A stretch of 64,000 nucleotides of DNA from Nymphaea colorata (GCF_008831285.2 NC_045148.1:12717183-12781182), one strand, 5' to 3'; positions 34,024-46,950 are shown, counted from the first letter of the stretch. Numbers and translations: made by a program. The notes: a model not told the origin generated them from the letters alone.

Positions 34024-37000
34024 TGTTGACCATAGAAATTGTAATTGCTTGTCTTAGGCTGCACTTTGCAGCTATCCTTCACGATTTTGATGGATCAAAA
34101 TCTACAAAATCAGAAGCAATAATTGAAATGTTGCTGAATTTTTGTTAGAAATCTTAAACCCTCTCATTTTTCGTGTAGTGCATACGAACAACAAACAGAC
34201 AATGCCATAAGTGTTAGTGTGATTAATTGTCTAGGCTACATTAAAATCTATGTCGAACTATGTATCAGTATGTTGTAAAAGACAAAAGAGGCCAAGTTGG
34301 GTGGCGCAGAGGTCCGGGGACCCATGAGTGAAACCTTTCCTGAATGCAAGGATTGATAAAATGTTCCTTATGTGGGCTACTTAGAGGAGTCCATCCCTAG
34401 AGGCAGCGAATGTGGGATGCAGTTACTGTGATAACACGATTGAGCTCAACAAAATGTGAGTCAAAGGCAATGGTTACCCCAAACTATGGTAACATTCCTG
34501 ATGACTCAGTGTTTGGAACCGTAAGGAATGTTTACTATGGAAATTGTAATTGCTTGTCTTAGACTGCACATTGCAGCTATTCTTCATGATTCTAGCGGAT
34601 CGGAATCCAGAGAATCAGAAGTGGTAGTTGAGATGCTGCTGAATTTTTGTTAGAAACCTCAAACCCTCTTGGTTTTCGTATAGTGCATAGAGAAACAAAC
34701 AGATATTGCCATCAATGTTCCCTTGGCTGAATTGTCTAGGCTATGTTAAAATCTATGTCAAACTAAGTACCAGTATGTTGTATCGTGAAACTTGATAGTG
34801 GGTGTGGCTAGGCTAGGCTGTGGGAGCCAGCTAGCCGTAATCGGCCATGATTACTAGTAGATCTTGGTTTACTGTGAGCCAGATTGGTTAGACAACCTTC
34901 GTCGTACTTAGAGTCGAGTCGGGTAGACAATTCACTACATAGAGCTTTAGTTAAGATTTAATGTCAATAATACATAATTGTATTAATAATGTAGTTTATA
35001 CAGTGCTTAAAGTGGCAAAAATGAGATTTAGCAGGCTTGAAGTAAGTTGCAAGTTTAAGCAAATGGCTTACGTTAATTAAGTTCAGTTTCATTCTTTGAA
35101 TACATGTTCATGCACACTTAGTTATATCTATTTTTGGAAGTATGTGCCACACTCAAATAGGGACTCAAGTTGTGTTGGTGATACTGGTTCGATATTGAGT
35201 TCGAAGAGTGAGTTGTTTAATGATAAACATGTGCTTTAGCTATAAGATGAGCATATTTGATAATGCAAGCAGAGTAGTGATGATAGATGTGGAAGTATGC
35301 TTATGCATTAAATTGAAAGGATATGATGGTTGTTTATTTAATTTACGCAAATGTTTGCTCATGGCCTGAGTTATCGTTATAATGTAGGCAACGGCCTAGG
35401 GCCGATTTATATTTTTGGGTTGATGGCATAAAGGGAAAGGCTGAGAGCGGCAGAGTATACCAGAAATGAAAAAGTCTGAGATTGGTACATTTTCGACTAT
35501 AAAGAGTCGAACCCAACTATAAAAGATAAAAGAGGCTAGATTGAGTGGTGCAAAGGTCCAGGGACCCATGAGCTATACCTTTACTTAATGCAAGGATTGA
35601 TAAAATGCTCCTTCCCAGGGCAACTTAAAGGAGTTCATTCCCGTCGTGAGGCAACGAGTGTGGGATGCAGTTACTGTGGTAACATAGTTGAACTCAACGA
35701 AATGTGAGTCACGGCAATGGTTGCCCCAAACTATGTCAACATTCCTGTGGACTCAATGTTTGGGACCATAAGAAATGTTTATTGTAGAAGTTGTAATCGC
35801 TTGTCTTAGACTGCACTTTGCAGCTATTCTTCCCGATTCTAATGGATTGGAATCCAAAAAATCAAAGTGATAGTTGAGATACTGCTGAATTTTCATTAGA
35901 ATCATTAAACCCTCTCATTTTTTGTACAATGCATACGTGCAACAAACAGACAGTGCCATCAATATATGTTGGGCTTAATTGTCTAGGCTACATTAAAATC
36001 TGTGTCGAACTACGTACCAATATGTTGTATAGTGAAACTTGATAGTGGGCTGGGCTAGGCTAGGCTAGGCTGTGGGACCCAGCTAGCCATAATCGACCAT
36101 GATTACTAGTAGATCTTGGTTTACTACGAGCCAGTTTTGGTTAGACAACCTTGGCCATACCTAAAGTCGTGTTGGCAAGAAAGTTCACTACATAGAGTTT
36201 TAGTTAAGATTTAATGTTAATAATACATAATTAGATTAATCACATAGTTTAGCGAGTGCTTAAACTAGCAAAGTTGGGATTTAGCAGGCTTGAATTAAGT
36301 TGAAAGTTTAAGCAAATGGCTTAAGTTAATTAAGTTTAGTTTTATTCTTTGAATACATGTTCATGCATACATGCATGTTAATTAGTTATATCTATTTTTT
36401 GGAAGCACGTGCCACACTCAAATAGGGACTCGAGCTGTGTTGGTGATACTAGTTCGATACGTTAAAAATCAGTGTCAAACTACGTGCCATTTTGTTTTAT
36501 CATGAAACTTGACAATTGGGCTGGGCTAGGCTACGCTATGGGACCCTTGAACGAAACATTTCCTGAATGTAGGGATTGATAAAGTGCTCCTTCCCTGGGC
36601 TACTTAGAGGAGCCCATCCCCATCGTGACATAGCGAGGGTGGAGATCCAATTACTATTGACCTCAACGAAAGGTGATTCATGGCAATGGTTACCCCAAAC
36701 TATGCTAACATTCCTAGTAACTCAGCGTTTGGGACCGTGAGGAATGTTTACCATAGAAATTGTAATCTCGTTTTAGGCTGCACTTTGGAGCTATTCTTCA
36801 CAATTCCGATGGATCGGAATTCAGAAAATCAAAAGTGATAGTTGAGATGCTGTTGAATTTTCATTAGAAACCTTAAACCCTTTCATTTTTTCTTGTAGCA
36901 CTTACAAGCAACAAACAAACAATACCATAAGTGTTTGCATGGCTTGATAGTCTAGAATACGTTAAAACCTGTGTCGAACTACGTAATGGTATGTTGTATC

Positions 37001-37705
37001 GTGAAACTTGATAGTGGGCTGGGCTAGGCTAGGCCATGGGACCCAGCTAGCCGTAATCGACCATGATTACTAATAGAACTTGGTATACTATGAACTAGTT
37101 TTGGTCAGACAACCTTGGCCGTACCTAGAGTCAAGTTGCACAGATAATTCACTACATAGAGTTTTAGTTAAAATATAATATTAATAATATAATTAGATTA
37201 AACACATAGTTTATAGCGTACTTAAAGTAGCAAAGTTGAGATTTAGCGGGCTTGAACTAAGTTGCAAGTTGCTTAAGTTGCAAGTTTAAGCAAATAGCTT
37301 AAGTTAATTAAGTTTAGTTTCATTTTTTGAATACATGTTCATGCATGCATGCATGTTATTTAGTTATGTTTATCTTTAAAAGTACATGCCACAGAGTCTC
37401 GCAGAAATGAAAAGTCCAAGATTGGTACATGTTGTGACTATAAAGAGTCGAACCCAACTGTAGAAGATAAAAGAGGACAAGTTGGGTGGTGCAGAGCTCT
37501 GGGAACTCATGAGCGAAACCTTTCCTGAATGCAGGGATTGATAAAGTGTTCCTTCCTCGAGCTACTTAGAGGAGCTCATCCCCATCATGAGGCAGCGAGT
37601 GTGAGATGCAGTTACTGTGTAACGCAGTTGAGCTCAACAAAATGTGAGTCACAGCAATGGTTACCCCAAACTATGCCAACATTCTTGGTGACTCAATGTT
37701 TGGGA
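34024..37705 (+). repeat. Four-unit tandem array inside the LTR
   Basis: Units begin near 34024, 34536, 35776 and 36738 with CATAGAAATTGTAATTGC-like sequence and end at GGACCGTAAG/GAGGAATG. Lengths are about 512, 1240, 962 and 968 bp. Each unit holds AACCCTCTCATTTTTCGT-, GTCTAGGCTAC-, GGATTGATAAA.TG.TCCTT- and GTGGGATGCAGTTACTGT-like blocks. Units 2-4 also hold GTGAAACTTGATAGTGGGC; the first lacks that middle part. Unit 3 is rearranged after its ACTAGTTCGATAC block. A fifth, partial relative is the left LTR at 19482-20317. Confidence 0.85.
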
Positions 37706-38785
37706 CCGTAAGTTGTGCAATGGACTGCCCTAAATACACCGACAAGATGGGTGGCATCATTTGATCTTACTGAGACAGGTGTGTGCATATGCACAATAAA
37801 ATTCATGAGATTCAGAATTGTCTAAGTTATCTTTTTTTTTATCATCACCAATGTGATTGGTTTTCGTGCAACTCAGATTGAGTTTGATTCATTAGAATGC
37901 CGAAGAAATCGGTAAACCAAACTTAGTGAACCTTTTGAGTTATGTCTCACCAGTGTTGGAGTGAGCTTGCTTCCAATAATGATACTCATTATCATTTTAA
38001 CAATTAATACAATACATAAACTCTGCATTCAAGTGATATATCGAAAATCTTGCTATGTTTTTATTGTACTCAACGGTTGTCCTAATGCTATGATATCTGC
38101 CTTCGTTAATCAGGTGGCTGAATGGATGGGGAATTGCTGAGAAAAAAATGCTACAATGTCATATATACATTTTCCCTATGTACTTTTGTCTTTACATACT
38201 TGTGCAACTTTTTAAGTTGTTCGAAACTAAGACTTGAAAGTAGTGGTTGTCCAACATATATAGAGTAATGTTTTTTTTTTTAATTAATAGGTGTTTTTCA
38301 TTAGCAACATTAACTGCTAGGACAAATTGTGTTTTGTGCTAATTATGCAGGCAAGTTATTTGTACGTAATAGAGAGACTGAGATCTCATTTATAACCATA
38401 TAAACTTGATTTCAATCATTTAAATAATTCTTTATTGATGTATAAGTGAAACACATTAGATTAACTATAAGGGATCAAATGAATTACTTGAATCTCATTC
38501 ACTTTCATACAAACTTGTGATTTCAACCCAATAAATCATTCAATATGGATGTAACAACAACTTAAGCACAGTTAATTAAGTATGCATGAATAAATGAATC
38601 ACTTAAAACTCACCCGTATTGATGTGAACTTGTGATTTCAATCCCTTAGATCGTTCAGTATAAATGTAAGAAAAAAGTTCAATTGATTGTGTGTGATTAT
38701 TCTGCTTTTGGCACACACACAAAAAAAAAGACTTTGTATCTATTTCCTTCTCGTTATTAGTTGTGTATGACATTGGAGCATTACA

Positions 38786-41700
38786 GCATTTCCATAGGTT
38801 TTCTGTTTCATTGACCTCTTGAAATAAAGCTAAAGCTAACCTTGTTGTCAATCAAGCAAATCTTGATCTCTTTAATCTCTATCTCTTTGTACATTGGGAA
38901 AAAACCTATTGAAAAGAAAATTTCATGGTCGTTATTTGTCTTCAAATTTTTTTATTACCAAATAATGTCCAAGTCTATTTTCAAGTGAAATAATGAAAAT
39001 GTACCCATTGAAAGAATATGTGATTTGACATGTTGCACAAGTCCTCAGGTGAACGTGTTTGATAGAAACTATAAACCCAAAACCAATGTCACAAATATCG
39101 CTCTTGGGTTTTTAACGGCAGGATTTTTCTTAAGTTTTTAATGGCAAAGTTATTTTTTGAAACAAGAAAATTTTGAAAAAATAAAAAATCAGGTATAAAT
39201 GAAATAAATGAAAAACTAATTGGAAAACATAAATAAAACAATATAAAAGTGATAAAAGGAATGTTTTAATGATAATAAAAATGATGAAAATAATTTAGTT
39301 TAAGTTTCTATTTAAATTCGTGATAATATCAATGCTATAAAATAGAAAAATAAGAAATGTAAAGAATGTAGAAAAGGTGATACATACTTTTTTAACTGTT
39401 TTTTCAAAATATCACTATTTTTTTATTTTTCTTATTTTTTACATTAACATCGCATTATTTTCAAAACATCACGATATGTATGACACTGCCCAAACCTGAC
39501 CTACACACCACATTTATTGTATCTCAATATGCCCTCCACTAATTGCCAGTGTTCCATGTTTTCAATTCAACGTATTTTCCAAGTACTAACAGAGAAAGAG
39601 AAAACGATAGGTAGTTTAAATTTTTTCTGTTCAGGCCAACTCACATATCATAATGGAATGAACAGCTATTTGCACACACTGTCAACGCAAGGATTGTAAA
39701 AGATTTGCAAAATATGTTTCCTTTAGAAAGTGGACTAATCATGAAAACAGCAAATGCACATTTTCTAGAGTTACATTGTAAAAAATTCGAGAAGAAAAAA
39801 TCTTTAATCATCTTCCTATCACAATCTTCAAAATGCCCTAACCTTCCCACACTAAAGCCCATTTCGCTGCAATAAAATAAACTCTAGTCAAGACGTCACA
39901 AAAGTTGGCATGTGTAACAATGAAAAGCACTTTTGGCACTTGACCGAAACCTTGGGTGATCACATGATCTAAGTTGAAGCTCTATTTCGTCGTTGTCAAC
40001 AACAATAAATTTCACCACAAAAAAAAGAATGACACTGTGTTCGCACCCACCCCTTTCTTGATGGGTGTCAAATGTGAATCAGCAAAATTCTTTTAAAATT
40101 GAGGTTTTGAGGAAAAATTTTCAAGAGAAAGGGATCCACCTGTCGGTACGAGGTCCAACCGTTTCTGCCGCCTTTAACAGCAGTAATTGGACCAAGGACC
40201 AAGGATCATTTGGATCATGTACGAGTTATTGATGCAAATCCTATATATTTGTGCATTGAGGTTTTGGATTCAAGAACCAAAAATCATTTTGAATAAGTGA
40301 TTTGAACTCGTTTTAAAGATTTGAGGTTTTTCAAGTTGGTTCAAAACCTTTGTTTTTGTGCCATTTGATTTGAAATACATAATTTTTGAGGATTTTGAAT
40401 ATTGAAATTGAGTTCCTTATTATGAACTTTAGATGGTTCATGAGTTGAAATTATGATCAACTTTTGGAAAATAGCTAAGTTTTCTTAGCAAAGAAAATTG
40501 ATTTTTTTGAATTCTTTTTTTGCCAAATCATGTGATTTGGTTTGGTAGAGTTCCTTCATAGGTTTCAAATTATTAGAAAACATGTTGTTTTCCAAACACA
40601 CTTTGGCCAAGATTATGAATGCATTGCTTGTGTTTTCTTTTGAAGTTAAGAGAAGTTTACAAATTCTTGTTGCAATATGACTTGGTCACTTTTTGCAACT
40701 CAAATTTGAATCACTTAACTTCTTGAGAATGTGCATGTCGTGCGATTGATTTTAAGTGAAAGTGAATGCATGAGATGAGAAGGAAAACTATATAAAACAT
40801 TCATTCTTCTCTCTCTCATAATCTCTCAAGATTCATTCATATGAAACATACATTCTTCACTCTCTCGTAATCTCTTAAGGTTCATATTGTAATTGCACAT
40901 CATACAATCTACACATAAAGATTGATTTTAATTAAAATGTAGGACTTTCTCTAAATGTGCTTATTATATGATTAATCACACGAATTAGAGATGTAGTCCA
41001 TAAGCTTGAGACTTAACATAAAATTATCAAAATGATGAAAAGTATACAAATGATGTCAAAATCAATTTTTTTTTAAATAGATGGGAGGCGTGGATGACAT
41101 CCACTTTTGTCTCAAGATAGCTAAAAAATTCAGGCCTTATGTTGATTTAGATAGCTGAAAATTATGGACATTAATTCCAATAAAGGGCTTGTTTCTTAGA
41201 TAAAAGTAAGAAATTCATCAAATTTCAGATTTCGTACTCACGAAACCATCAACTTCTTTGGATGGTTCTAAGATAGTTGGCATTTCAAATATGTAAAATT
41301 TAATATTCTTAAGCCAATTCCTATAAAACATGGTCTGATTCCAACAACTTACACACATCTTACGTATGAATTGCTGAAATTAAGCAAATTTTAAAATGAA
41401 ATGAAAACGATTTCATAACTTGGTGCTATGAAAATCAAAATGAACTGTTTACTTAAAACCAGTTTGGAAACATGTTCCAATCTAATTTTAAGAGAGGAAA
41501 GCAATTTTTAGCAAGAGATTGAGCACGTATATGTATATATATAACAAGTATACATATACATACCTCACTTTTCAAAATGAAATTTTATCAATGGACCACA
41601 CGACTCATGAATCATGATGATTCATGGTTGGGTTCTTTTACGTGGGAGGATTGAAAACTTGTTTCAAATCTCCCCTACTACCCTTGATCCATTAAATAAA

Positions 41701-41870
41701 GCATGAAACAAAATAACTTTAAATAGAAATGGATAAATGAATGCTCAAGCTAGTTCATCCTTAATTTTTATCATGCAAAGGTGGATTACATTTATGAGAA
41801 TGCATTCATCCTTAATATGTTTTTTTGTCATATATATATTGCAGCAATATCACTCTCTCACCGTGGGGAG
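38786..41870. other. Non-coding AT-rich DNA
   Basis: No gene seen. A TATA-like TATATAAAA near 40788 is followed by two similar blocks, CATTCTTCTCTCTCTCATAATCTC and CATTCTTCACTCTCTCGTAATCTC (about 40800-40885), which resembles an LTR leader, but I found no LTR ends. AT-rich hairpin-like sequence occurs near 41527-41560. Confidence 0.4.
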
Positions 41871-43070
41871 TTAAAAATGGTTTTAAGCTGGTTATTTTGA
41901 AAGGGACGTGGCCTTGGGGCCCTTTTCAAAATTTGATACATGGGTTCATCTTTAAGAAAAACCAACGTATGCATGCATGATGCATTAACATGTACATTTA
42001 ATCGTAGGTTTCCCATAGCTGGACATCATTCCCAACCATGAAACAAATGAAAATAAACCCTCCCACGAATCGCTGGAATTAAAATGAACTAATGATAAGC
42101 CAAAATAGATGAGAAATGGTCAAAATCACCTACCTTGCAGTCGGTCTTGATACTTGATCTTCGCCTTCACTTGTTTTCTAAATTGAGCAATCTTAAGCAA
42201 GAATCCATGCTTAGATTCGAGCTTACCAAAGCTAGAAGTAGAATAGCTTGCTTGCTAAAATTTGTAGTAGGAAAAAAGACTTCTCACCACGAAAATCCTA
42301 AGTAAGGGTTCACTTAAGCACCCTAACTTAGCAAAATCAATGGGGAAAATAGAAGAAAATGAAGAAGGAAATGGGAGAAAGGGTGAAGGAGGCTTGGACG
42401 AAATCTTCTTCTCCTCCTTGGCCTCTCTCTCTTAGCTCCTTAACTGATACCCCTTCAAAAATTTTGTTCTTCCCTTTGGTGGCCAAGGGGAGGCTTATAT
42501 AGAAGAGGAGGTGGGTTCAACCACCTCCTTAACTCACCTTGGGAACTTGTAAAATGAGTTAAAGAGGGTTTAAAGGCTCTAATTGACCATTTCTTAGTCA
42601 ATTTCCACCAGCTAGGTGGGTTAGGCTAGGTTTGGTCAACATTGGCTAAAACCTAATTTTTAAGCTCCAAATGCCATTGAATTATGATAATCCAATTTAA
42701 ATTTGAATAAAATTTGAAAATTCTATCAAATTTGGCTCGAAAAGGGTATTTTCATCCATAACTTGATTGAAGATGAATTTCAACTGAATCAAACTTTCAT
42801 TTCAAAAATTGAATTTTAATTTGGTATTTGATTTATGTATTTGACAAACCAAAATGTTTATTTGTCTTTCACAAACCAATGCGGGCTCTGTAATCTCAAT
42901 TTGACCATAGAGGGGCAAAATTGTTCAGATTGGTCAATTTTGACCAATTGACCAAAATCAAAGCTCATTTGTGAGTAGTTTGACTTTGTTTGAGGTAATT
43001 TGATAAATTTGAGCCAAAAAAGCTCTTAATTGAGCTAAATTGTACTTTGACTGAGTTTAGTCAAAGTGAG

Positions 43071-44195
43071 TTTGGTTCGGTCAAAGTCTATTTTCTTCCA
43101 TTAATTTGATCGTGAGAAAGACCTACCTTTTGACTGAGCTAAGCCCAAGTTGACCGAACCTAACTGAGATTGGCACCACATTTGGGTGCACCCGAGTCAA
43201 ACCTACTTGAATTAAGTAGGTTAAGTGAGTTTGACCAACTTAGTTATTGCTTTTTGAAAATTAACTCCTCTTTAAAGTGGACTTTAGAGAGTGATGTCTT
43301 TCTTTTCCTATGTTTTTCATTCATTTCTCCTTGAAAATGATTTTTCTTCATTTAATTGAAGAAAATACTTTTTTTTAATTGGGGGCATGACCCCTAGGGT
43401 CTCTTGACCACATGGGCTAGGTGGGGCCCACAGTGGGTCCCACATAGCATTCTAGACTAAATTCGATCCAATTCTTGAATCTAAATCAAAATTTGAATTT
43501 TGCAATTAGATTTGGATTTCATATGACATTTGTAATTGAATTTGGATTTCAAATCCTAATTTAGACTCGTAATTTTGCATTGAGATTCATGTCACGGGTT
43601 AAATTCATAATTCGAATCCAAATTACGTTTGTGTTTTGAACCTAAACGTAATTTGAATTTGGTTCGGTCAAAGTCTATTTTTCTCCATTAATTCGATCGT
43701 GAGATAGACCTATCTTTTGACTGAGCTAAGCCTATGTTGACCGAACCTAACTGAGATTAGCACCACATTTGAGTGCACCCGAGTCAAACCTACTTGAATT
43801 AAGTAGGTTAAGTGAGTTTGACCAACTTAGTTATTGTTTTTTGAAAATTAACTCCTCTTTAAAGTGAACTTTAGAGAATGATGTTTTTCTTTTCCTATGT
43901 TTCTCATTCATTTCTCCTATGTTTCTCATTCATTTCTCCTAAGGTCTCTTGACCACATGAGCTAAGTGGGGCCCACACGTGGGTCCCACATAGCATTCTA
44001 GACTGAATTCGATCCAATTCTTGAATCTAAGTCAAAATTTGAATTTTGCAATTAGATTTAGATTTGAATTTCAAATGACATTTATAATTAAATTTGGATT
44101 TCAAATCCTAATTTAAACTCGTAATTCTGCATTGGGATTCATGTCACGGGTTAAATTCATGATTCGAATCCAAATTAAGTTTAGATTCAAAACTG
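43071..44195. repeat. Direct duplication, unit 587 bp
   Basis: TTTGGTTCGGTCAAAGTCTA starts at 43071 and again at 43658. Both copies continue through TTTTGACTGAGCTAAGCC, GCACCCGAGTCAAACCTACT, GGTCTCTTGACCACATG and TCCCACATAGCATTCTAGAC. The second copy is about 50 bp shorter and has a small internal repeat of a CCTATGTTTCTCATTCATTT word near 43905. Confidence 0.9.
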
Positions 44196-44255
44196 GCTTT
44201 GAAATTGTAATTTTTCATAATTCTTTGATAAAATTTTGATATCGCTTTAGTTCTG

Positions 44256-44309
44256 ATGTGAAAAATTTTGGAGTGTGAACACATGTGAAAAATTTTGGAG
44301 TGTGAACAC
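44256..44309. repeat. 27-bp tandem repeat, two copies
   Basis: A 27-bp unit (ATGTGAAAAATTTTGGAGTG plus TGAACAC) occurs at 44256-44282 and 44283-44309 without differences. Confidence 0.92.
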
Positions 44310-44353
44310 GCTGATATTTGAATTATGCTCAAAGAGTGAACAAAAGGATGACA

Positions 44354-44373
44354 CATTTCCCCCTTTTAAAAAG
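44354..44373 (-). other. Polypurine tract beside the probable LTR
   Basis: The plus strand CATTTCCCCCTTTTAAAAAG reads CTTTTTAAAAGGGGGAAATG on the minus strand, next to the TGTCATCC start. Confidence 0.5.
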
Positions 44374-45406
44374 TTTGTACTTCAGTAAAATAATTGATCA
44401 TGCCTACTCTTTGCCAAACTTACATTCCATAAGCAGAGATTATGGTAATCTCTATTCTCAACAAAGCAGTTGATCATGGACCGCCATTGTTAAGGTAAAA
44501 TGCCATTTGAAATATAAACACATGGATTATCTCAAAGAAAAAATGGAACTGCTTGGTGAAAAATTAGTTGAACGAACTAAAAAAGTCGGCGCATTGTTCA
44601 ATTTTCATTCTAAGGAATGCTAAAACTGACTGGCATAAATTTTAAGTTTCCATACAATGGCACACGAAAATGTTCTGATATAATGTTTTGCCAACAAACA
44701 CAAATTAATCCACACCTTGACATGAAAAGCATGGAACTCAATTCCAACTGCATTTTACTCAAGGCTTCAGCCTTCTGTGCTTCTGTGCGATCGACACCAA
44801 AGATCAACATACTTATCTTCAGAAATTGAACTTACATCTTCCTCCAAGTACCTTAATTACTTTATCTTTACATCTCCCATTTGCTTCCAGCACTGCTGAC
44901 AAATTCCACTCATTTTAACCAAATATTTGATATAGTAATTTATTTGTATACTTTTATACCTGTACGAAGAGAAACAACAGCACCAGGTCCCAAGGTACAT
45001 CAAAATCTAGCCAGGCACAAATAGAAATAACCACAATCTTAATGCAGGAGTTTCACGGGCTCATGCTCCACACGTTTTCACAAGGCTCATTCTTGCTTGA
45101 CCGTAAAAGCCTATATGCTAACTAAACCGTACGCAAACTGTAAAAGTTCAAGAACGGTAACATTATTGGCCATTATGATGGCAACAACCTAGAATACATG
45201 TGCTAGTGGTGTATATATGATACACTGCCTGCTGACAGCTGCAACAAGCACAGAAAATTCGTCAGGACGGGTTTCATTAGCTTCATTCTCTAATCAAGGA
45301 AACTTTGGAGCAATCAATAATTAGACAAGCAAGATGAAAACAATCAGGACATGAAATAATGAAATGAACAGCAATGGTAAAGAACTTGATGTAACGCGGT
45401 ATCATA
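44374..45406. other. Non-coding DNA, probably including the 3' UTR of the next gene
   Basis: No coding sequence recognised. A 66-codon minus-strand frame at 44610-44810 has no motif I recognise and no splice context that supports it. Confidence 0.45.
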
Positions 45407-46950
45407 TTATTCCTGTTGCTCATACTCCTGAAACCTGTAAGAATAAAGGAAAGAAAAATTATTAAGATTTTTCACAAACGTAATTTCAAAATCGTAAGCC
45501 AACCATAAGCACTGCAAAGATTTCTTTTTCCTTTTATGAAGAAATATTTTCTCCCTTAAGATTTCAAGTTTCTTATCATCTCAGCCTTTTATGCAAATCC
45601 CCAGAACTTTGATTGGAAAATACAAGAATATTTTATAAAGTTGCCTAAATCCTAGTGAACTAATAAAAGCATTCAAACTTCTCATTCAATTGTCCTTTTT
45701 CTGTTGCAGATACCTTAGTTCAAGCATCTAGGTGTGCTTTTGTTATTCCTTCTAAAGTTTGAATTTTTTTTGCAAATTATTCAAAATGCAAGCCTACCAC
45801 TTTTCCATTCGAAGAACAGCATTAGTTTAGCTTGAAAAGGGTGCTGAAGTGATTTTCAATCCCCTTTGCTCGAAGATGGACCGCATAGTCTTTTCTGAAT
45901 AGAATTCACGCGATCATCCTGCAAGGCATGGACTAAGCTTAACCACTGATGCAGAACAAAAAAAATCATCAGGCAGTCCAATTGACTGTAAGACAAGTTA
46001 GCTACAACACCACCAGAAAGCCACAAAAAAGGACATGCCTTCCTCACATAGAGCACATAAAGAACAAATATGCACATTTTATTGCACACAAGAGCATAGG
46101 GAAAGCTAAGCACACTAAGTAATGAACCTCCAAGAAGGGAAACCAATAAAATGCAATATATTGTAAAAATTAATAAAAATGAAGAATTTCTGAATGAAAA
46201 CATATACCAATGTTAAAACAAATGAAATGAATACAATACATAAACACAATTAAAAGTTTGAGGATGGGATAGACCGCCTTTCCCTTTTCCCTTGCGAGGA
46301 AGCGAGCTTGGCAGACACCATAGCAGATTAGAACAAAAGCATCAACAGTATTTCTCTTGTTCTCGTTAAATTTGAAATTCTTAAGTCCAATTCTAGCAGA
46401 TTTTGACACATTTATCCTGGCTATTACTCTTGCACCAAAACATTAATGGAAACAGTTTCACCATATGAATTTACTTGAAGAAAACAGAAATAAATAAAAT
46501 AAAGTCAACCAAACCTTATATAGTGACGCTGCTGATTCAGATTCCACTGTTTGAATAGGTGCATGTTCTAGTGACTGCAGAGCATCTAAAGCATCCAAGG
46601 TTAGTTGCCACCCGCAGATAGCAAGGACCTCAGTGCTCGTGCCAGTGCCAGTGCGGCCATTGTGCTGTGCTGCTGCAACATTTCCATTGACCCATGGGCA
46701 AAAATGATGATGATGCTGGATAGGATCAAATTCTCCAACTTCAACATAATTACTTTCTACATTTGTTTGTTCTGTCAAATTACAGAAAAGTTATTCACCA
46801 CCACACTGAAATTCATTTGCAGCATTACAATATCATCTCCATAAATCACTCAAGCATATCGCAAGATGAAACAAATAATGGCTTACCTTAAAAAAAACAG
46901 TATAAAACTTGAAAGTTGAGTCATACCAGAAAAAAAATCTGCCTGAGTGT
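45407..46950 (-). CDS. Host gene exons: C3HC/NIPA-like zinc-finger protein, C-terminal part
   Basis: Minus-strand exons: 46950-46927 (24 nt, TQADFFS plus one base), then 46771-46515 (EQTNVESNYVEVGEFDPIQH ..., FCPWVNGNV, CGWQLTLDALDALQSLEH and SESAASLYK). These two join in phase with AG acceptors and GT donors. A third exon likely starts at 45918 with DDRVNSIQKRL, in phase after SLYK, and reaches a stop at 45856. A possible alternative last exon is 45434-45407 (FQEYEQQE, stop). The spaced H, C, W and CGW motifs are those of the second BIR-like zinc region of ZC3HC1/NIPA and Rsm1-type proteins, which act in the nucleus; this is from memory. Upstream exons with the first zinc domain were not found, so the gene is partial or broken. 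The exact C-terminus is unsure. Confidence 0.65.

Larger units (their letters stand above)
19482..38785 (+). mobile_element. Large Ty3/gypsy element (Tekay/Del-like), with a second gypsy nested inside
   Basis: The left LTR remnant ends GAAGCATTACA (20317) and the right LTR ends GGAGCATTACA (38785). A primer-binding site, gag and protease start follow the left LTR. RT, integrase and a C-terminal chromodomain-like tail precede the right LTR after the nested insertion ends at 30111. Pieces of gag/protease and RT thus belong together across the 8.4-kb insert. Lineage is inferred from the tail motif (EDLTY ... VKVEWQHHG ... TWELE) and the long LTRs. The LTR left boundary is truncated and no target duplication was found. 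Confidence 0.82.
33308..38785 (+). repeat. 3' LTR of the outer gypsy, expanded to about 5.5 kb
   Basis: It starts at about 33308 after a purine run (TTAAGGAGGTAAGAA) and ends GCATTACA at 38785. A promoter-like TATA box lies at 33870-33877. Most of its length is a tandem array (34024-37705). The ends of the LTR are supported by the left LTR (20262-20317) and by the polypurine tract, but the start has lost a clean TG. Confidence 0.75.
41871..44353 (-). repeat. Probable LTR, minus strand (left end not fixed)
   Basis: On the minus strand a TGTCATCC start at 44353 follows a polypurine tract (44354-44373). A TATA box (TATATAAG on the minus strand, 42494-42501) lies about 1.85 kb in, followed by a GA-rich leader. 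This is the layout of a long retrotransposon LTR. No internal coding sequence lies to its right, so it may be a truncated element. The left boundary is a guess placed where the sequence character changes. Confidence 0.45.

Noticed and set aside
34024-37705. CRISPR-like array
   Set aside because: Units of about 1 kb with high internal similarity and no short repeat-spacer pattern; a plant LTR tandem array explains it.
44610-44829. Overlapping 66- and 70-codon frames on opposite strands
   Set aside because: No recognisable motif, splice context or second copy.
46170-46409. Possible extra exon of the zinc-finger gene (VCQARFLAREKGKAVYPILK)
   Set aside because: The exon pair on either side already joins in phase, and no good acceptor supports inclusion; it is more likely intron.
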